A DNA stretch of 64,000 nucleotides from CAADGU01 sp964581605 (GCA_964581605.1 CAZOPF010000008.1:1-64000); one strand, 5' to 3'. Positions 48,985 to 58,009 are shown, counted from the first letter of the stretch. Translations and numbers: made by a program. The notes: a model not told the origin generated them from the sequence alone.

Positions 48985-51048
48985 TTACGGCTCAAAATAT
49001 CCCCTCATTTCCTCGGCCGTCAGGTGGCCGGTGTTTTGAAAGATGATGAGCAAGGGTTGGTCATAAACGGTGAAGCTCTCGTCGGCACGGCCGAGATTGA
49101 GGGTGGGTTGGGCGATCAGGAGTGATTCGACTTCATCAGGGGGTGTCAGGCCTGGCCAGCCAAACCGATCCGCATAGAGACGAATACCAAACAAAGTGGG
49201 CATGCGCGTAGTGACGTAAACGGGTTCATAGCCGAGTGTGCCATCAAAGAGCAGTTGGTGGAATTGGCCAGATAGGGGATAACGCTCATCCAGCCGGGGG
49301 GCAACGCCATATACCCGATTGGACATGATGGTCAGATAATCGCCTGCCGCCAGCCGTGCCAGGTTTTCTATTAATTTAGCTTCATTATCCGCGTCATCTG
49401 CGCCTGTGAGCCAGGTCAATTCTTCGTTCCTGTATTCGTTGCGGAGGTGAGGAACGCTATCCAGAAGCATGGTGGATGGTAGGGCGTCATCCCATTGTTC
49501 GCTAAGGATGAGTGTACCGGGTGGCACGTTTTTATATACCCAGGCGGAACCGGCCAGCCAGGGGTGTGGCTGGTGATACATATTGATGAAAGCGAGGGCG
49601 TAGAGGCTGGTGGTAAGCAACACGGCCGTAATCACTCCCCGGCGCGCCCACTTCCAACGAATGCTCAACAACAGTGCGGCCGCATACAGTATCAAAAAGG
49701 GGGTAATTGGTTGCAAATAACGTATAAATTTAACGTAGAATGAGCCGGTAAGTAGAAAGTAGGGGATCACCCAGGAGAGGAGAAGGAGATTGGGTAGCTG
49801 AGTTATTGGGTAATTGGGTGATTGGGTAATTGAGCGATTCCTGATAACCCAATGACTGACGCGCCAGATTTCCCGGGCTAATCCGGCAAAGGCGGCCAGC
49901 CCTAGAAGAAAGCCCATGCCCCAACGCAATTGCATTTCGATGTAGTAGAGATATGGCCAGGTGCCGCTATACTGCCGGGTGAAGGCCACATCGCTACGGC
50001 CGCGTACCATTGCGCCCTGAGTTACGATGTCTTGCAGGTAACAGGAATGCCAGTTTAGTTCGGGGATGGTGATGGGGCCAATAGAGGTAGGGGGTGCCAC
50101 CACCTCACACGTCAGGTCAAGCACGGCAAATGGGTTGGTCAAGAAGAAGGTGAGGGCCGTAATGAACACGGCCGTGACCAGCCACCGCCCCCACCTGTCC
50201 CCACAAGCTACATAAACCGTTACGGCGAGAGGTAAAAAGAGAAGGACGGCCGTGAACTTTGACCCAATAGCCAAACCGACAGAGATGGAGGCGAAAAAGA
50301 GGTAGAGAGGTAATCGGTAATCCGTAGTCGGTAATCGTAGAGGTGTGAGCCGTAGTGCGTAATCCGTGACGTGTGCTTCATCACCAGCCACTTGCCACTT
50401 GCCAGCCGCCACCTGCACCTCTGCCACCATAAAAAACAACGCCGCCACTACAAAGAAGGTAAGATAGGGATCAGAGATGAAAAAGTGAGACAATTGGATG
50501 TGTATGACGTTGACGGACAGGAAGGCGGCGGCGAGTAGGCCAACAGATGCATTGTAGAGCCTTTTGCCCAGCAAGTAGACCAACAGGACGGTAGCGGTGT
50601 CAAAGAGGGCGGTGAGGGCGCGGGACACGGCCGTGAGATGCCGGAACTCTAGCGCCCCGTGCTCATTCAATATGTCGCGGCTAAGTAGCCACTCCGCCGG
50701 GAAAAAGGGGGCAAGTGTCGGTCCGATACGCTCCACCAACCGGGTGGCTGCTACCCCCAAATAAAGTGGCAAATGCCCGTAGGCAAAATCACGATGTTTA
50801 TCTTGCTCCACCACAATGCCTTCGCTGGCAGCATCTGGCGGCCAGAAAAACGGATTGAAAGAAGATAAGGTTGGATTGAGCGCGGTACGCCAGCTAGCAG
50901 GGAACTCGATTGTGGTGGCTACCCAGGTAATGTACCGCTCATCTGGGTGGTAATGCTGGTAGTCATCCCAATCAACGCCTGTCAGCCGTAAGGAGACGGC
51001 CGTGAGCAAAATGAGAACCAGCAACACGTTTTTCAGCCAGGGCTTCAT
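48985..51048 (-). CDS. GT39-type membrane glycosyltransferase carrying micro-repeat inserts
   Basis: This 687-aa PMT_2/ArnT-like protein has many helices. The first outer loop has VDWDDYQHYHPDERYITWV with the acidic catalytic residues; a later loop holds FNPFFWPPDAASEG. Two loops are lengthened in frame by micro-repeats: SITQSPNYPITQLPN (49790-49845) and AAGKWQVAGDEAHVTDYALR and on (50308-50428). It probably moves sugars from lipid carriers to exported protein or envelope glycans. The frame is open 17 codons further, but that part is a micro-repeat (51056-51088), so the ATG at 51048 is preferred; no clear Shine-Dalgarno exists for either. Confidence 0.85.
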   Translation of the reverse strand: MKPWLKNVLLVLILLTAVSLRLTGVDWDDYQHYHPDERYITWVATTIEFPASWRTALNPTLSSFNPFFWPPDAASEGIVVEQDKHRDFAYGHLPLYLGVAATRLVERIGPTLAPFFPAEWLLSRDILNEHGALEFRHLTAVSRALTALFDTATVLLVYLLGKRLYNASVGLLAAAFLSVNVIHIQLSHFFISDPYLTFFVVAALFFMVAEVQVAAGKWQVAGDEAHVTDYALRLTPLRLPTTDYRLPLYLFFASISVGLAIGSKFTAVLLFLPLAVTVYVACGDRWGRWLVTAVFITALTFFLTNPFAVLDLTCEVVAPPTSIGPITIPELNWHSCYLQDIVTQGAMVRGRSDVAFTRQYSGTWPYLYYIEMQLRWGMGFLLGLAAFAGLAREIWRVSHWVIRNRSITQSPNYPITQLPNLLLLSWVIPYFLLTGSFYVKFIRYLQPITPFLILYAAALLLSIRWKWARRGVITAVLLTTSLYALAFINMYHQPHPWLAGSAWVYKNVPPGTLILSEQWDDALPSTMLLDSVPHLRNEYRNEELTWLTGADDADNEAKLIENLARLAAGDYLTIMSNRVYGVAPRLDERYPLSGQFHQLLFDGTLGYEPVYVTTRMPTLFGIRLYADRFGWPGLTPPDEVESLLIAQPTLNLGRADESFTVYDQPLLIIFQNTGHLTAEEMRGYFEP
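49790..49845. repeat. In-frame micro-repeat, 'GGGTAATTGGGTGATT' family
   Basis: About six units of the type ATTGGGTAATTGGGTGATTG lie inside the GT39 gene. They match the core of the 112-bp element and the words at 23281-23315. Confidence 0.88.
50308..50428. repeat. In-frame mixed micro-repeat block in GT39 gene
   Basis: Three families lie side by side: GGTAATCGGTAATCCGTAGT, then GTGCGTAATCCGTGACGTGT, then GCCACTTGCCACTTGCCAGC. All three occur elsewhere in gaps (39451-39490, 62505-62545, 8008-8070). Confidence 0.85.
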
Positions 51049-51055
51049 GGTGAAA

Positions 51056-51088
51056 GTGGAGATCAGAGATTGACCAATCTCCGATCCC
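51056..51088. repeat. Inverted micro-repeat, 'GGAGATCAGAGATTG' family
   Basis: GGAGATCAGAGATTG is followed by the inverted CAATCTCCGATCCC directly before the GT39 start. It accounts for the open but unlikely N-terminal extension. Confidence 0.75.
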
Positions 51089-51099
51089 TTCATAAACAT

Positions 51100-51131
51100 A
51101 AAAGGCTGGAATTATTGTCCAGCCTTTTATT
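51100..51131 (+). terminator. Intrinsic-type hairpin upstream of GT39 gene
   Basis: AAAAGGCTGGA-ATTATTG-TCCAGCCTTTT is an 11-bp stem with a T-rich end. On the minus strand it lies in the GT39 leader region; on the plus strand it has no obvious gene to end. Confidence 0.65.
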
Positions 51132-51392
51132 TGAAATGCCAAAATTGTATCTACAGTCGCATAAACAGTTACGATAAAAGGGCCGTCCATGGCAGCCTCC
51201 TTTGGTCTTTTGAAGAGTGGTTACTGCGTTATTGACCAGAAGTCCACCTCATTTCAAATTAGCAATCAGGGTGACCGCTATCTGGACGGCCGTCTCTACA
51301 CCATTGGCCGCCCGTTGGCATTTGCCCAGTTGGGCAGGGTTCATAATCCTCATCCCAGCCTTAATTCGCCATAAGTTGGCGAGGGCATTGTT
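51132..51392. other. Gene-poor stretch, possible decayed brnT
   Basis: No intact gene is seen. Just before the brnA remnant, a plus frame reads FIILIPALIRHKLARALL, which might be a worn BrnT end, but the match is too weak to call. One ACGGCCGT lies near 51288. Confidence 0.25.
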
Positions 51393-51649
51393 ATGAGCAA
51401 AAACGCTTTGAACAATATCTCGCAAACAGATTGGGATAAGGTGGACGCTCTCACTGACGAGGAAATTGACACGGCGACATTCCACCTCTAGGTGATGACT
51501 TTTTTACCAATGCAGAATTACGGCTGCCGCAAGCTAAACAAACCATCACTATGCGCCTGGATAAAGATGTGTTGAATACGTTGTTTTCCATTTTCTCCGC
51601 CATTTTTGAAACCGACGCTTTTCACTGTTGGTCATCGGTCGGGCAGTAA
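51393..51649 (+). pseudogene. Frameshifted BrnA-type antitoxin remnant
   Basis: Frame 1 reads MSKNALNNISQTDWDKVDAL then TDEEIDTATFHL and stops at 51489-51491. Frame 2 continues the family sequence without loss: DIPPLGDDFFTNAELRLPQA then KQTITMRLDKDVLN. One missing base around 51477 restores the join. BrnA is the DNA-binding antitoxin and autoregulator of BrnT RNase. After DKDVLN the usual C-terminal helix is replaced by LFSIFSAIFETDAF, so the end is also lost. No intact BrnT toxin is adjacent. Confidence 0.8.
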
Positions 51650-51680
51650 GTTGTAACGGTTGAGCCGTGCGAACCAATCG

Positions 51681-52928
51681 CTAATCTTCAATCTCCTGCT
51701 CCAACAATTTTAACACGGCCGTCACATTCAGCAGCGTCTTCGGTATCAGCGAAGGCACATAGAGGTACTCTTGCTCTTTACGGCCGTCGTCACTCCGTTC
51801 CGAGCAGTGGGCATTGCCGCCCGACGGCCCCAGCCCGTCCAGCGTGGGCATGTGTGCCCAGAGATGATTGCCATCGCTCAGACCGCCCCGCTCTTCCCGG
51901 CGCACGGTGTAGCCCAACTCCTGCCCCGCTTCTTGCCAGATTGCCAGCAGCCGTTCCGTGGCCGGATTCACCGGCCAGGGCTGTGTTTGGCCGGTAATTG
52001 TCACCTGCGTGCGGCAGGTGAAATCACCGTTGGCGCTGCCCACGCTGGCGACATTGTTTAGTGACAGCATATGGTGGATGCCTTGTTGGAACACGGCCGT
52101 GTCAAACGCCCGCATCTCCACCGAAGCCGCCGCATAATGGGGCACCCGGTTACTCACCGTGCCACCCATCACGGTACCCACATTAAAGGTCAAATCCTTC
52201 TTATAGTCAGTAAAGTGGTGAATCTGTTTGATCACCTCCGCCATTTGCACGATGGCGTTGGCTCCTTTGTCATGGGCAGACCCGGCGTGGGCCGCTTTGC
52301 CTTCCACCTCAATATGAAAATTTGCCATGCCTTTGCGGGCGACCACCACCTGGAAGGTGTGCCCGTGCATGGTACCTGCCTCAAACACCAGGCAAGCCAG
52401 GCCATTTTTGCCCCATCGCGCCCGGCAAAGACGGCCGAAGTCATCTTCGCTCACCTCTTCGCAAGCGTTCAGCCCCACATGCCAGGTGACGGCGTTGAAC
52501 AGGTCTGGTCGGTGCTGCTGCAGCGCATCCAGCAGCATGTAAATCAGCACAGTGCCGCCCTTGATATCTATTGTGCCGGGGCCGTAAATGCGTCTGTTTA
52601 CCGGTCGCCAGTGAAAGTCGTGGCGTTCTTCTTCTTCAGCCGGGAAGACGGTGTCCAAGTGAGCGATGAGGGCAATCTGGCGCGGACTGTGACCAGGACG
52701 GGTGAGGAAAAGATGACGGCCGTAAAGGGGATTTTCAGCCTGAATCATTTCCGCTGTAAAACCGAGGGGGGCGAAGGCAACGGCCGTGACTTCTCCTAAT
52801 TCATTTACCCCCTCTGGATTAGCCGAAAAGCTATTAACACTCACCATCTGTTCTAGCAGTGCCAGATACTTTGTTTCATGGGTTTGCAGATAGTTTTTGA
52901 TCTGTTCAATTGATTGTGCGTAGGGCAT
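51681..52928 (-). CDS. M20 family metallopeptidase (glutamate carboxypeptidase/CPG2-like)
   Basis: This 415-aa di-zinc amidohydrolase cleaves C-terminal residues from peptides or N-acyl amino acids. Zn ligands and catalytic residues are in ALIAHLDTVFP (His, Asp), YGPGTIDIKGG, LNACEEVSEDDFG (Glu-Glu) and VFEAG; a lid domain begins GMANFHIEVEGKAAHAG. A late His is in GGNAHCSER. The ATG at 52928 follows AGAGGT. No operon partner is seen. The exact substrate is uncertain. Confidence 0.9.
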   Translation of the reverse strand: MPYAQSIEQIKNYLQTHETKYLALLEQMVSVNSFSANPEGVNELGEVTAVAFAPLGFTAEMIQAENPLYGRHLFLTRPGHSPRQIALIAHLDTVFPAEEEERHDFHWRPVNRRIYGPGTIDIKGGTVLIYMLLDALQQHRPDLFNAVTWHVGLNACEEVSEDDFGRLCRARWGKNGLACLVFEAGTMHGHTFQVVVARKGMANFHIEVEGKAAHAGSAHDKGANAIVQMAEVIKQIHHFTDYKKDLTFNVGTVMGGTVSNRVPHYAAASVEMRAFDTAVFQQGIHHMLSLNNVASVGSANGDFTCRTQVTITGQTQPWPVNPATERLLAIWQEAGQELGYTVRREERGGLSDGNHLWAHMPTLDGLGPSGGNAHCSERSDDGRKEQEYLYVPSLIPKTLLNVTAVLKLLEQEIED

Positions 52929-53099
52929 GTTGTACCTCTGATTGGAATTTGCATGTGCAGTTATAGCACTGGCCAGGAGAGCGAACAACTATAGGCGAGT
53001 TTCAGTAATCGGTGAATTACTTGACAATAACGGAATTTTGGCGAAAATTTAGAACATGCGGTCTACAAATTAAGACCCAAAGGTTTTTTAAAAGCCCTT
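52929..53099. other. Intergenic stretch before the repeat element
   Basis: No gene was seen. TTGACA near 53019 has no good -10 partner at the right distance. The region is AT-richer than its surroundings. Confidence 0.4.
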
Positions 53100-53210
53100 A
53101 GTGATCGTTTGCAAATAAGTTCGTAATTGGGCAATTGGGTAATTAAGTAATTGAAGCGGCTAATTACCAAATTGCTCAATTACATAATTACATAATTACT
53201 GCACGGTTAC
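53100..53210 (-). repeat. 112-bp palindromic repeat element, copy 2
   Basis: This is the reverse-oriented relative of 44150-44261. It runs from AGTGATCGTTTGCAAATAAG to CTGCACGGTTAC with the same ends. The core differs by a few AATTAC units gained or lost. It ends 18 bases before the WYL regulator start. Confidence 0.88.
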
Positions 53211-53228
53211 GCAGGGTTTGCCCGAATA

Positions 53229-54209
53229 ATGACACGATTGGCTTCGCGCACATCGCGCTTACGGCAGATTGAGGAGATTTTGGTGCTGCACCCGGATGGG
53301 ATGCGGGCGATTGACCTGGCGGAACAGGTGGGGGTTGACCGGCGCACGGTGTACCGGGATGTGGAGTTTTTGTGTGAGCAAGGGGTGCCGGTGTGGCAGA
53401 AAGACGGCCGTTTTGGTATCAACCGCACCAGCTATATCAGCACCGTTCACCTGACTTTCCATGAGGCCATTGCCCTGATGCTGGCCGGGCTGTTGCTGTC
53501 GCGCACCATTGACGAGCGCAATCCACATGCCATGACGGCCCTGCGTAAACTGGCGATGACCTTGCCACGGCCGTTTACTCCCCATCTCAAACGTGCCGCC
53601 GACCGGGTGCTGGCAAACCAGGAAGGCCAGCAGCAGATCGCCGTGCTAGAGGCGCTGGCCGAGGGATGGGGCACCGGCCATAAAGTTAGAATTGGCTACC
53701 GTTCGCCGCGCAGTGGACAGTTGCGGGAACGGCTGCTGGCCCCGTATGCGCTAGAGCCGACTCCGTCTGGCATTTATGTCATCGGCCATGATGATTGGGC
53801 TAATGATATGCGCACCTTTAAGCTGGATCGGTTGGAAACGGCCGTTGTCACCCCCCGCAAATTTACCATCCCAGAGACGTTTGATCTGGAAGCACATCTG
53901 GCCTCTGGCTGGCGCATTATGGCCGGGGATACTATTTCTGAGGTGGTGCTGCAATTCACGTCAGAGGTGACGCCCCACATTCACGAGCGACAGTGGCACC
54001 CCACGCAAAAGCTAGAACGGCTAGACAATGGCGGCTGCCTGCTCAAAGTGCAGGTGGCACAGCCGGAAGAGATGCAGCCTTTTATTCGCAGTTGGGGGGC
54101 GCAGGTGAAAGTGTTAGCCCCGGATTGGCTGCGTGACCAGATCGCCGCCGAACTGTATCTGGCGGCACAGCAATACCAGGAAATAAAAATGGAGACGGCC
54201 GTTGGTTGA
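53229..54209 (+). CDS. WYL-domain transcriptional regulator
   Basis: This 326-aa protein has an N-terminal HTH_11 (RLRQIEEILVLHPDGMRAID then RRTVYRDVEFL). A WYL domain follows (about 150-235: VRIGYRSPRSGQLRERLLAP, then GIYVIGHDD and MRTFKLDRLETAV), with the WCX C-terminal extension. WYL domains bind nucleic acid or nucleotide ligands, and such regulators often control DNA-damage or defence genes; the target here is unknown. The final Thr-Ala-Val-Gly and stop are inside the terminator hairpin. Confidence 0.9.
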   Translation: MTRLASRTSRLRQIEEILVLHPDGMRAIDLAEQVGVDRRTVYRDVEFLCEQGVPVWQKDGRFGINRTSYISTVHLTFHEAIALMLAGLLLSRTIDERNPHAMTALRKLAMTLPRPFTPHLKRAADRVLANQEGQQQIAVLEALAEGWGTGHKVRIGYRSPRSGQLRERLLAPYALEPTPSGIYVIGHDDWANDMRTFKLDRLETAVVTPRKFTIPETFDLEAHLASGWRIMAGDTISEVVLQFTSEVTPHIHERQWHPTQKLERLDNGGCLLKVQVAQPEEMQPFIRSWGAQVKVLAPDWLRDQIAAELYLAAQQYQEIKMETAVG

Positions 54210-54225
54210 CGGCCGTCTCCATTTC
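54185..54225 (+). terminator. Terminator built from two ACGGCCGT copies
   Basis: ATGGAGACGGCCGT-TGGTTG-ACGGCCGTCTCCAT is followed by TTC. The stop codon TGA of the WYL gene is in the loop. Confidence 0.85.
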
Positions 54226-54261
54226 TTGGCAATTACCAACTTTTTTCAGCCAGCCCGTTGC

Positions 54262-55551
54262 CTACCCCCGTTCTGCCATCGGCACAAAGTCGCGGCGCGG
54301 TGAGCCGAGAAATACCTGGCGTGGCCGGGCGATCTTTTGTTCAGGGTCGTTTAGCATTTCCACCCACTGCGCCAGCCAGCCGGCCGTGCGCGGAATGGCA
54401 AATAACACCGGAAACATGGCAATGGGGAAACGCATTGCCTGGTAAATAATGCCCGAATAAAAGTCCACATTCGGATACAGGTTGCGCTGCACAAAAAAGT
54501 CATCTTCCAACGCGATCCGTTCCAATTCCAGGGCAATATCCAGCAGCGGATTACGGCCGGTCACTTCAAAAACCTGGTCAGCCACACGCTTGATGATGCG
54601 GGCGCGGGGATCATAATTTTTGTATACCCGATGCCCAAAACCCATGAGCAGCCGCTCCCGGTTCTTTACTGCCTTCATAAACTCCGGCACATGCTTCACA
54701 TCGCCAATTTCCAGCAACATGCGCAGCACTTCCTCATTTGCGCCACCGTGCAGAGGGCCGTAGAGGGCCGCCGCTGCCCCGGCCATCGCTGTGTAAGGGT
54801 CAGTATGGCTGGAGCCGATGACACGCATGGCGGCCGTACCACAATTCTGCTCATGGTCAGCATGAAGAATAAACAAAACATCCAGGGCATGTTCCAATAC
54901 CGGGTTGGGTTCATATTTCACCTGGGTCATCTTGTCCAGCATGTTCAGGAAATTGCCAGCGTAGCTCAGGTCATTGTCCGGGTAGACGTAAGGCAGCCCC
55001 CGGCTATGGCGGTAAGAAAAGGCGGCGACGGTGGGCACTTTGGCAATGAGGCGCTGAATCTGTTTCATGCGCGTCTCTTCGTCATGGATCAATCGCCCTT
55101 CCGGGTAATAGGTGGACATGGCGGCGATGGTGGCGATAAACATGCCCATGGGGTGTGCATCATGGCGAAAAGCGTGCATCAATTGTTTGATATTTTCATG
55201 CACAAAGGTATGGTGCAAAATGTCATATTCCCACACATCGTATTGCTCTTTGGTGGGCAGTTGGCCGAAGAGAATGAGATAGGCCACCTCTAAAAAGTTA
55301 GACTTCTCCGCCAGTTGTTCGATAGGGTAGCCGCGATATTCCAGAATGCCTTTGTCGCCATCAATATAGGTGATGGTGCTTTTGGTGGAAGCGGTATTGG
55401 TGAAGGCGGGGTCGTAGCTCATCATGCCAAAATCATCATCGTTGACTTTAATCTGGCGCAGGTTCAGGGCTTTTATGGTGTCGTTTTCAATGGGGATTTC
55501 GTAAGTACGGCCGGTACGGTTGTCGGTGATGGTTAATGTCTCTTTGCTCAT
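54262..55551 (-). CDS. gltA: Citrate synthase
   Basis: This 429-aa enzyme condenses acetyl-CoA and oxaloacetate, the entry to the TCA cycle. It is the hexameric bacterial type II form, with an N-terminal domain of about 50 residues and YIDGDKGILEYRGYPIEQLA. Catalytic residues are in NCGTAAMRVIGSSHTDPY, GPLHGGANEEVLRML (His) and MGFGHRVYKNYDPRA (His); NVDFYSGIIY carries the Asp. The length fits type II. It is monocistronic by position, convergent with the WYL gene. Confidence 0.96.
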   Translation of the reverse strand: MSKETLTITDNRTGRTYEIPIENDTIKALNLRQIKVNDDDFGMMSYDPAFTNTASTKSTITYIDGDKGILEYRGYPIEQLAEKSNFLEVAYLILFGQLPTKEQYDVWEYDILHHTFVHENIKQLMHAFRHDAHPMGMFIATIAAMSTYYPEGRLIHDEETRMKQIQRLIAKVPTVAAFSYRHSRGLPYVYPDNDLSYAGNFLNMLDKMTQVKYEPNPVLEHALDVLFILHADHEQNCGTAAMRVIGSSHTDPYTAMAGAAAALYGPLHGGANEEVLRMLLEIGDVKHVPEFMKAVKNRERLLMGFGHRVYKNYDPRARIIKRVADQVFEVTGRNPLLDIALELERIALEDDFFVQRNLYPNVDFYSGIIYQAMRFPIAMFPVLFAIPRTAGWLAQWVEMLNDPEQKIARPRQVFLGSPRRDFVPMAERG

Positions 55552-55718
55552 GGTATCCTCCAGTTTGTTTTTGAGGGAGATGGATAAGTGGTATTAGGGG
55601 AGAAGTATACCTGTTTTGGAGAGGAAACGGTAATGCGTGAGCCTTGATGTACGAACGAATTCCCCACCAGGCTTCCTGATTCCTAATTCCTATTTGCCGG
55701 TCAGTCTTCATCCACACA

Positions 55719-57278
55719 TCAACCCGACTGGTCTGCTAACCTGGCCTCTACTGCTTGTTTGATGGTGCCATCGGCGACCAACCGGCGCACCTGTTCGATG
55801 TAAAGTGCCAGCACGGTATCATTGGCCAGGAAGGGGACGGATTGACGAATCAGGTGGTGGGCGACGGCCGTGCCCCGCCCCAACGGCCTGTCTTCCCCCA
55901 TCACCCGCCGCCGGAAGTCTACCCCCTGCGCTGCGCCGAGCAGTTCAATGGCTACTATCGTTTCCACGTGATCCAGGATTTGCGCCGCCTGGCGCACGGC
56001 CGTCGCTCCCATACTCACATGGTCCTCCACATTGGCGCTGCTGGGGATGGTGTCCGCGCTGGCGGGGTGGACGAGGACTTTGTTCTCCGAAGCCAGCGCC
56101 GCCGCCGTGTATTGGGCCATCATCAGGCCACTTTCCAGGCCGCCGTCTGCGGTGAGGAACATGGGCAGCACACGGCCGTTGCTGTCTGCATCCACCAACC
56201 GCGCCATGCGCCGTTCGCTCATATTGCCAATCTCCGTCAGCGCCAGCTTCATATAATCCATGGCCAGGGCAATCGGTTCGCCATGAAAATTGCCCGCCGA
56301 AATGACATCCGCCTGCCCGGTAGCCTCATCCACAAAGATGATGGGGTTGTCATTGACGGCATTCAGTTCAATATCAATGACCCATTGGGCGTAGGCAATA
56401 GCGTCACGGGCCGCGCCATGCACCTGGGGCACACAGCGCAGCGTGTAGGGGTCTTGCACATTCAGCGGATCGTACCCTCTTAACAGCTGGCTGCCCTGCA
56501 ACAACTGGCGCAAGAAGGCGGCGCACTCGATTTGCCGGGGATGGGGGCGGGCCGCGTGGACACGGCCGTCATAAGCCCGATCCGTCCCATGCAGTGCCTC
56601 CAATGTCAGGGCAGCGGCGATGTCAGCCGTCAGCGCCAGGTTAATGGCCCGGCGCACTTGCAGCGCCCCCATACCCACCATGAAGCTGGTGCCGTTGAGC
56701 AGCGCCAGCCCCTCTTTGGCTTCTAGTTCCAGTGGGTGCAGGCCGCATTGTTCCAGGGCGGCACGGCCGTGCATCACTTCCCCCTGCACCACCGCCTCCC
56801 CTTCACCAATGAGGACCAGCGCCAGATGGGCCAGTGGGGCCAGGTCGCCGCTGGCCCCCAGCGACCCCTGCGCCGGGATGCGTGGGTGGATGTGCTGGTT
56901 GAGCATCTCTAACAGCAGTTGCACGACCAACGGCCGTACCCCGGAATGGCCGGTAGCCAGGGTATTGGCCCGCACGACGAGCATGGCACGCACGGCCGTA
57001 TCCGGCAGCAGTGGCCCCACCCCCACGGCATGGCTGCGCACCAGATTGACCTGTAACTGTTTCACCTGGTCAGGAGAGATGATTTTGTCTTTGAAACGGC
57101 CGAACCCCGTCGTAATGCCATACACCACCTCGCCGCGTGCCACTAATTCATCCACAGCACGGCGCGAGCGTTCCATTTGGGGGATGGCGGTGGGGTCTAA
57201 TTGCACGGGTCGGCCGTGGGCCACCGCCACTACGTCATCTACCTGTAAATTTGTGCCGGAAATAGTTAAGGGAATCAT
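55719..57278 (-). CDS. hutH: Histidine ammonia-lyase
   Basis: This 519-aa MIO enzyme removes ammonia from histidine to give urocanate. The Ala-Ser-Gly that cyclises to MIO is in GSLGASGDLAPLAHLAL. The N-terminal YGITTGFGRFKD and later NSTSF-like NGTSFMVGMGALQ, QVHGAARDAIAYAQ and FHGEPIALAMDY are typical. Tyrosine- or phenylalanine-lyase relatives share the fold, but these motifs favour histidine. No other hut genes are present. Start: the ATG at 57278 sits 6 bases after a TATAAT, suggesting a leaderless message. Confidence 0.93.
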   Translation of the reverse strand: MIPLTISGTNLQVDDVVAVAHGRPVQLDPTAIPQMERSRRAVDELVARGEVVYGITTGFGRFKDKIISPDQVKQLQVNLVRSHAVGVGPLLPDTAVRAMLVVRANTLATGHSGVRPLVVQLLLEMLNQHIHPRIPAQGSLGASGDLAPLAHLALVLIGEGEAVVQGEVMHGRAALEQCGLHPLELEAKEGLALLNGTSFMVGMGALQVRRAINLALTADIAAALTLEALHGTDRAYDGRVHAARPHPRQIECAAFLRQLLQGSQLLRGYDPLNVQDPYTLRCVPQVHGAARDAIAYAQWVIDIELNAVNDNPIIFVDEATGQADVISAGNFHGEPIALAMDYMKLALTEIGNMSERRMARLVDADSNGRVLPMFLTADGGLESGLMMAQYTAAALASENKVLVHPASADTIPSSANVEDHVSMGATAVRQAAQILDHVETIVAIELLGAAQGVDFRRRVMGEDRPLGRGTAVAHHLIRQSVPFLANDTVLALYIEQVRRLVADGTIKQAVEARLADQSG

Positions 57279-57284
57279 GCCGCA

Positions 57285-57290
57285 ATTATA
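57285..57290 (-). promoter_or_regulatory. TATAAT box next to hutH start (leaderless candidate)
   Basis: On the minus strand TATAAT ends six bases before ATG, so transcription would begin at or near the A of the start codon. The -35 match is poor. Confidence 0.4.
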
Positions 57291-57546
57291 CGCCACAAAA
57301 ACGAAATGAATGGTCGTGAGGAATCTCTCGAATCCACAAGGTGAAGATCAGGCAACAGCTCCCGTTCACTCTCGGGCATCAGCACCAGCTTTGGTCTATT
57401 TTGTTAAAGTGCGTTAAATTTAGCCAACATTTTGGGCCTTCAATTGACCAGTAGGTTTTTGTATGATGATTGAAATCTGCTCGTTTGTGGTGGCCCATTT
57501 TAGTTTTGAATTACCAACACTCTCGATTGTGACATGAGGTGAACCA

Positions 57547-57969
57547 ATGAACGAACTGCCCCTGAGATTACAGGAGATTGTTGAGGATTTTGGCTACTGT
57601 GAAGGGCAGGAAAAGCTGGAACTGCTGCTGGAATATGCGGAAAAATTGCCGCCGCTGCCAGCCTGGCTACAAGGCAAACAGCAAGAGATGGATCAGGTGC
57701 ATGAATGTATGACGCCCGTTTTTATCTACCCGGAAAAGCAGGACGGCCGTCTCCATTTCCACTTTGATATTCCCCCCGAAGCGCCCACTGTGCGTGGTTT
57801 TGCCGCCGTTTTGCAAGAAGGGTTGGATGGGAGTACACCAGAAGAGGTCACGGCCGTGCCTGACATGTTTCATCTGCAAATGGGCCTACAACAAGTCCTC
57901 TCGGGGCAGCGTCTTAATGGCATCAGCGCCATGCTCAACCACATCAAAACCCTGGCTAAAGCGGCGTAG
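57547..57969 (+). CDS. sufE: SufE-type Fe-S assembly sulfur acceptor
   Basis: This 140-aa protein accepts persulfide sulfur from a cysteine desulfurase (SufS) and stimulates it. The active Cys54 is in QVHECMTPVF; further conserved parts are RLQEIVEDFGYCEGQEKLEL and HFDIPPEAPTVRGFAAVLQE. The C-terminus GLQQVLSGQRLNGISAMLNH fits the family. No suf operon is nearby. Confidence 0.93.
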   Translation: MNELPLRLQEIVEDFGYCEGQEKLELLLEYAEKLPPLPAWLQGKQQEMDQVHECMTPVFIYPEKQDGRLHFHFDIPPEAPTVRGFAAVLQEGLDGSTPEEVTAVPDMFHLQMGLQQVLSGQRLNGISAMLNHIKTLAKAA

Positions 57970-57972
57970 CGT

Positions 57973-57995
57973 GGTTCAATCTTCAGCATTGAACC
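57973..57995. repeat. Hairpin of the 'GGTTCAAT' family
   Basis: GGTTCAAT-CTTCAGC-ATTGAACC directly follows sufE. It is a sibling of the hairpin at 16861-16890. Confidence 0.7.
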
Positions 57996-58009
57996 AATAA
58001 TCTCCTACG

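Noticed and set aside
51049..51099. Longer N-terminus for the GT39 protein
   Set aside because: The extension is encoded by a micro-repeat and has no Shine-Dalgarno; the signal-anchor helix begins after the ATG at 51048.
51189..51392. Intact BrnT toxin upstream of the BrnA remnant
   Set aside because: Only a loose resemblance in one frame; key BrnT residues could not be found.
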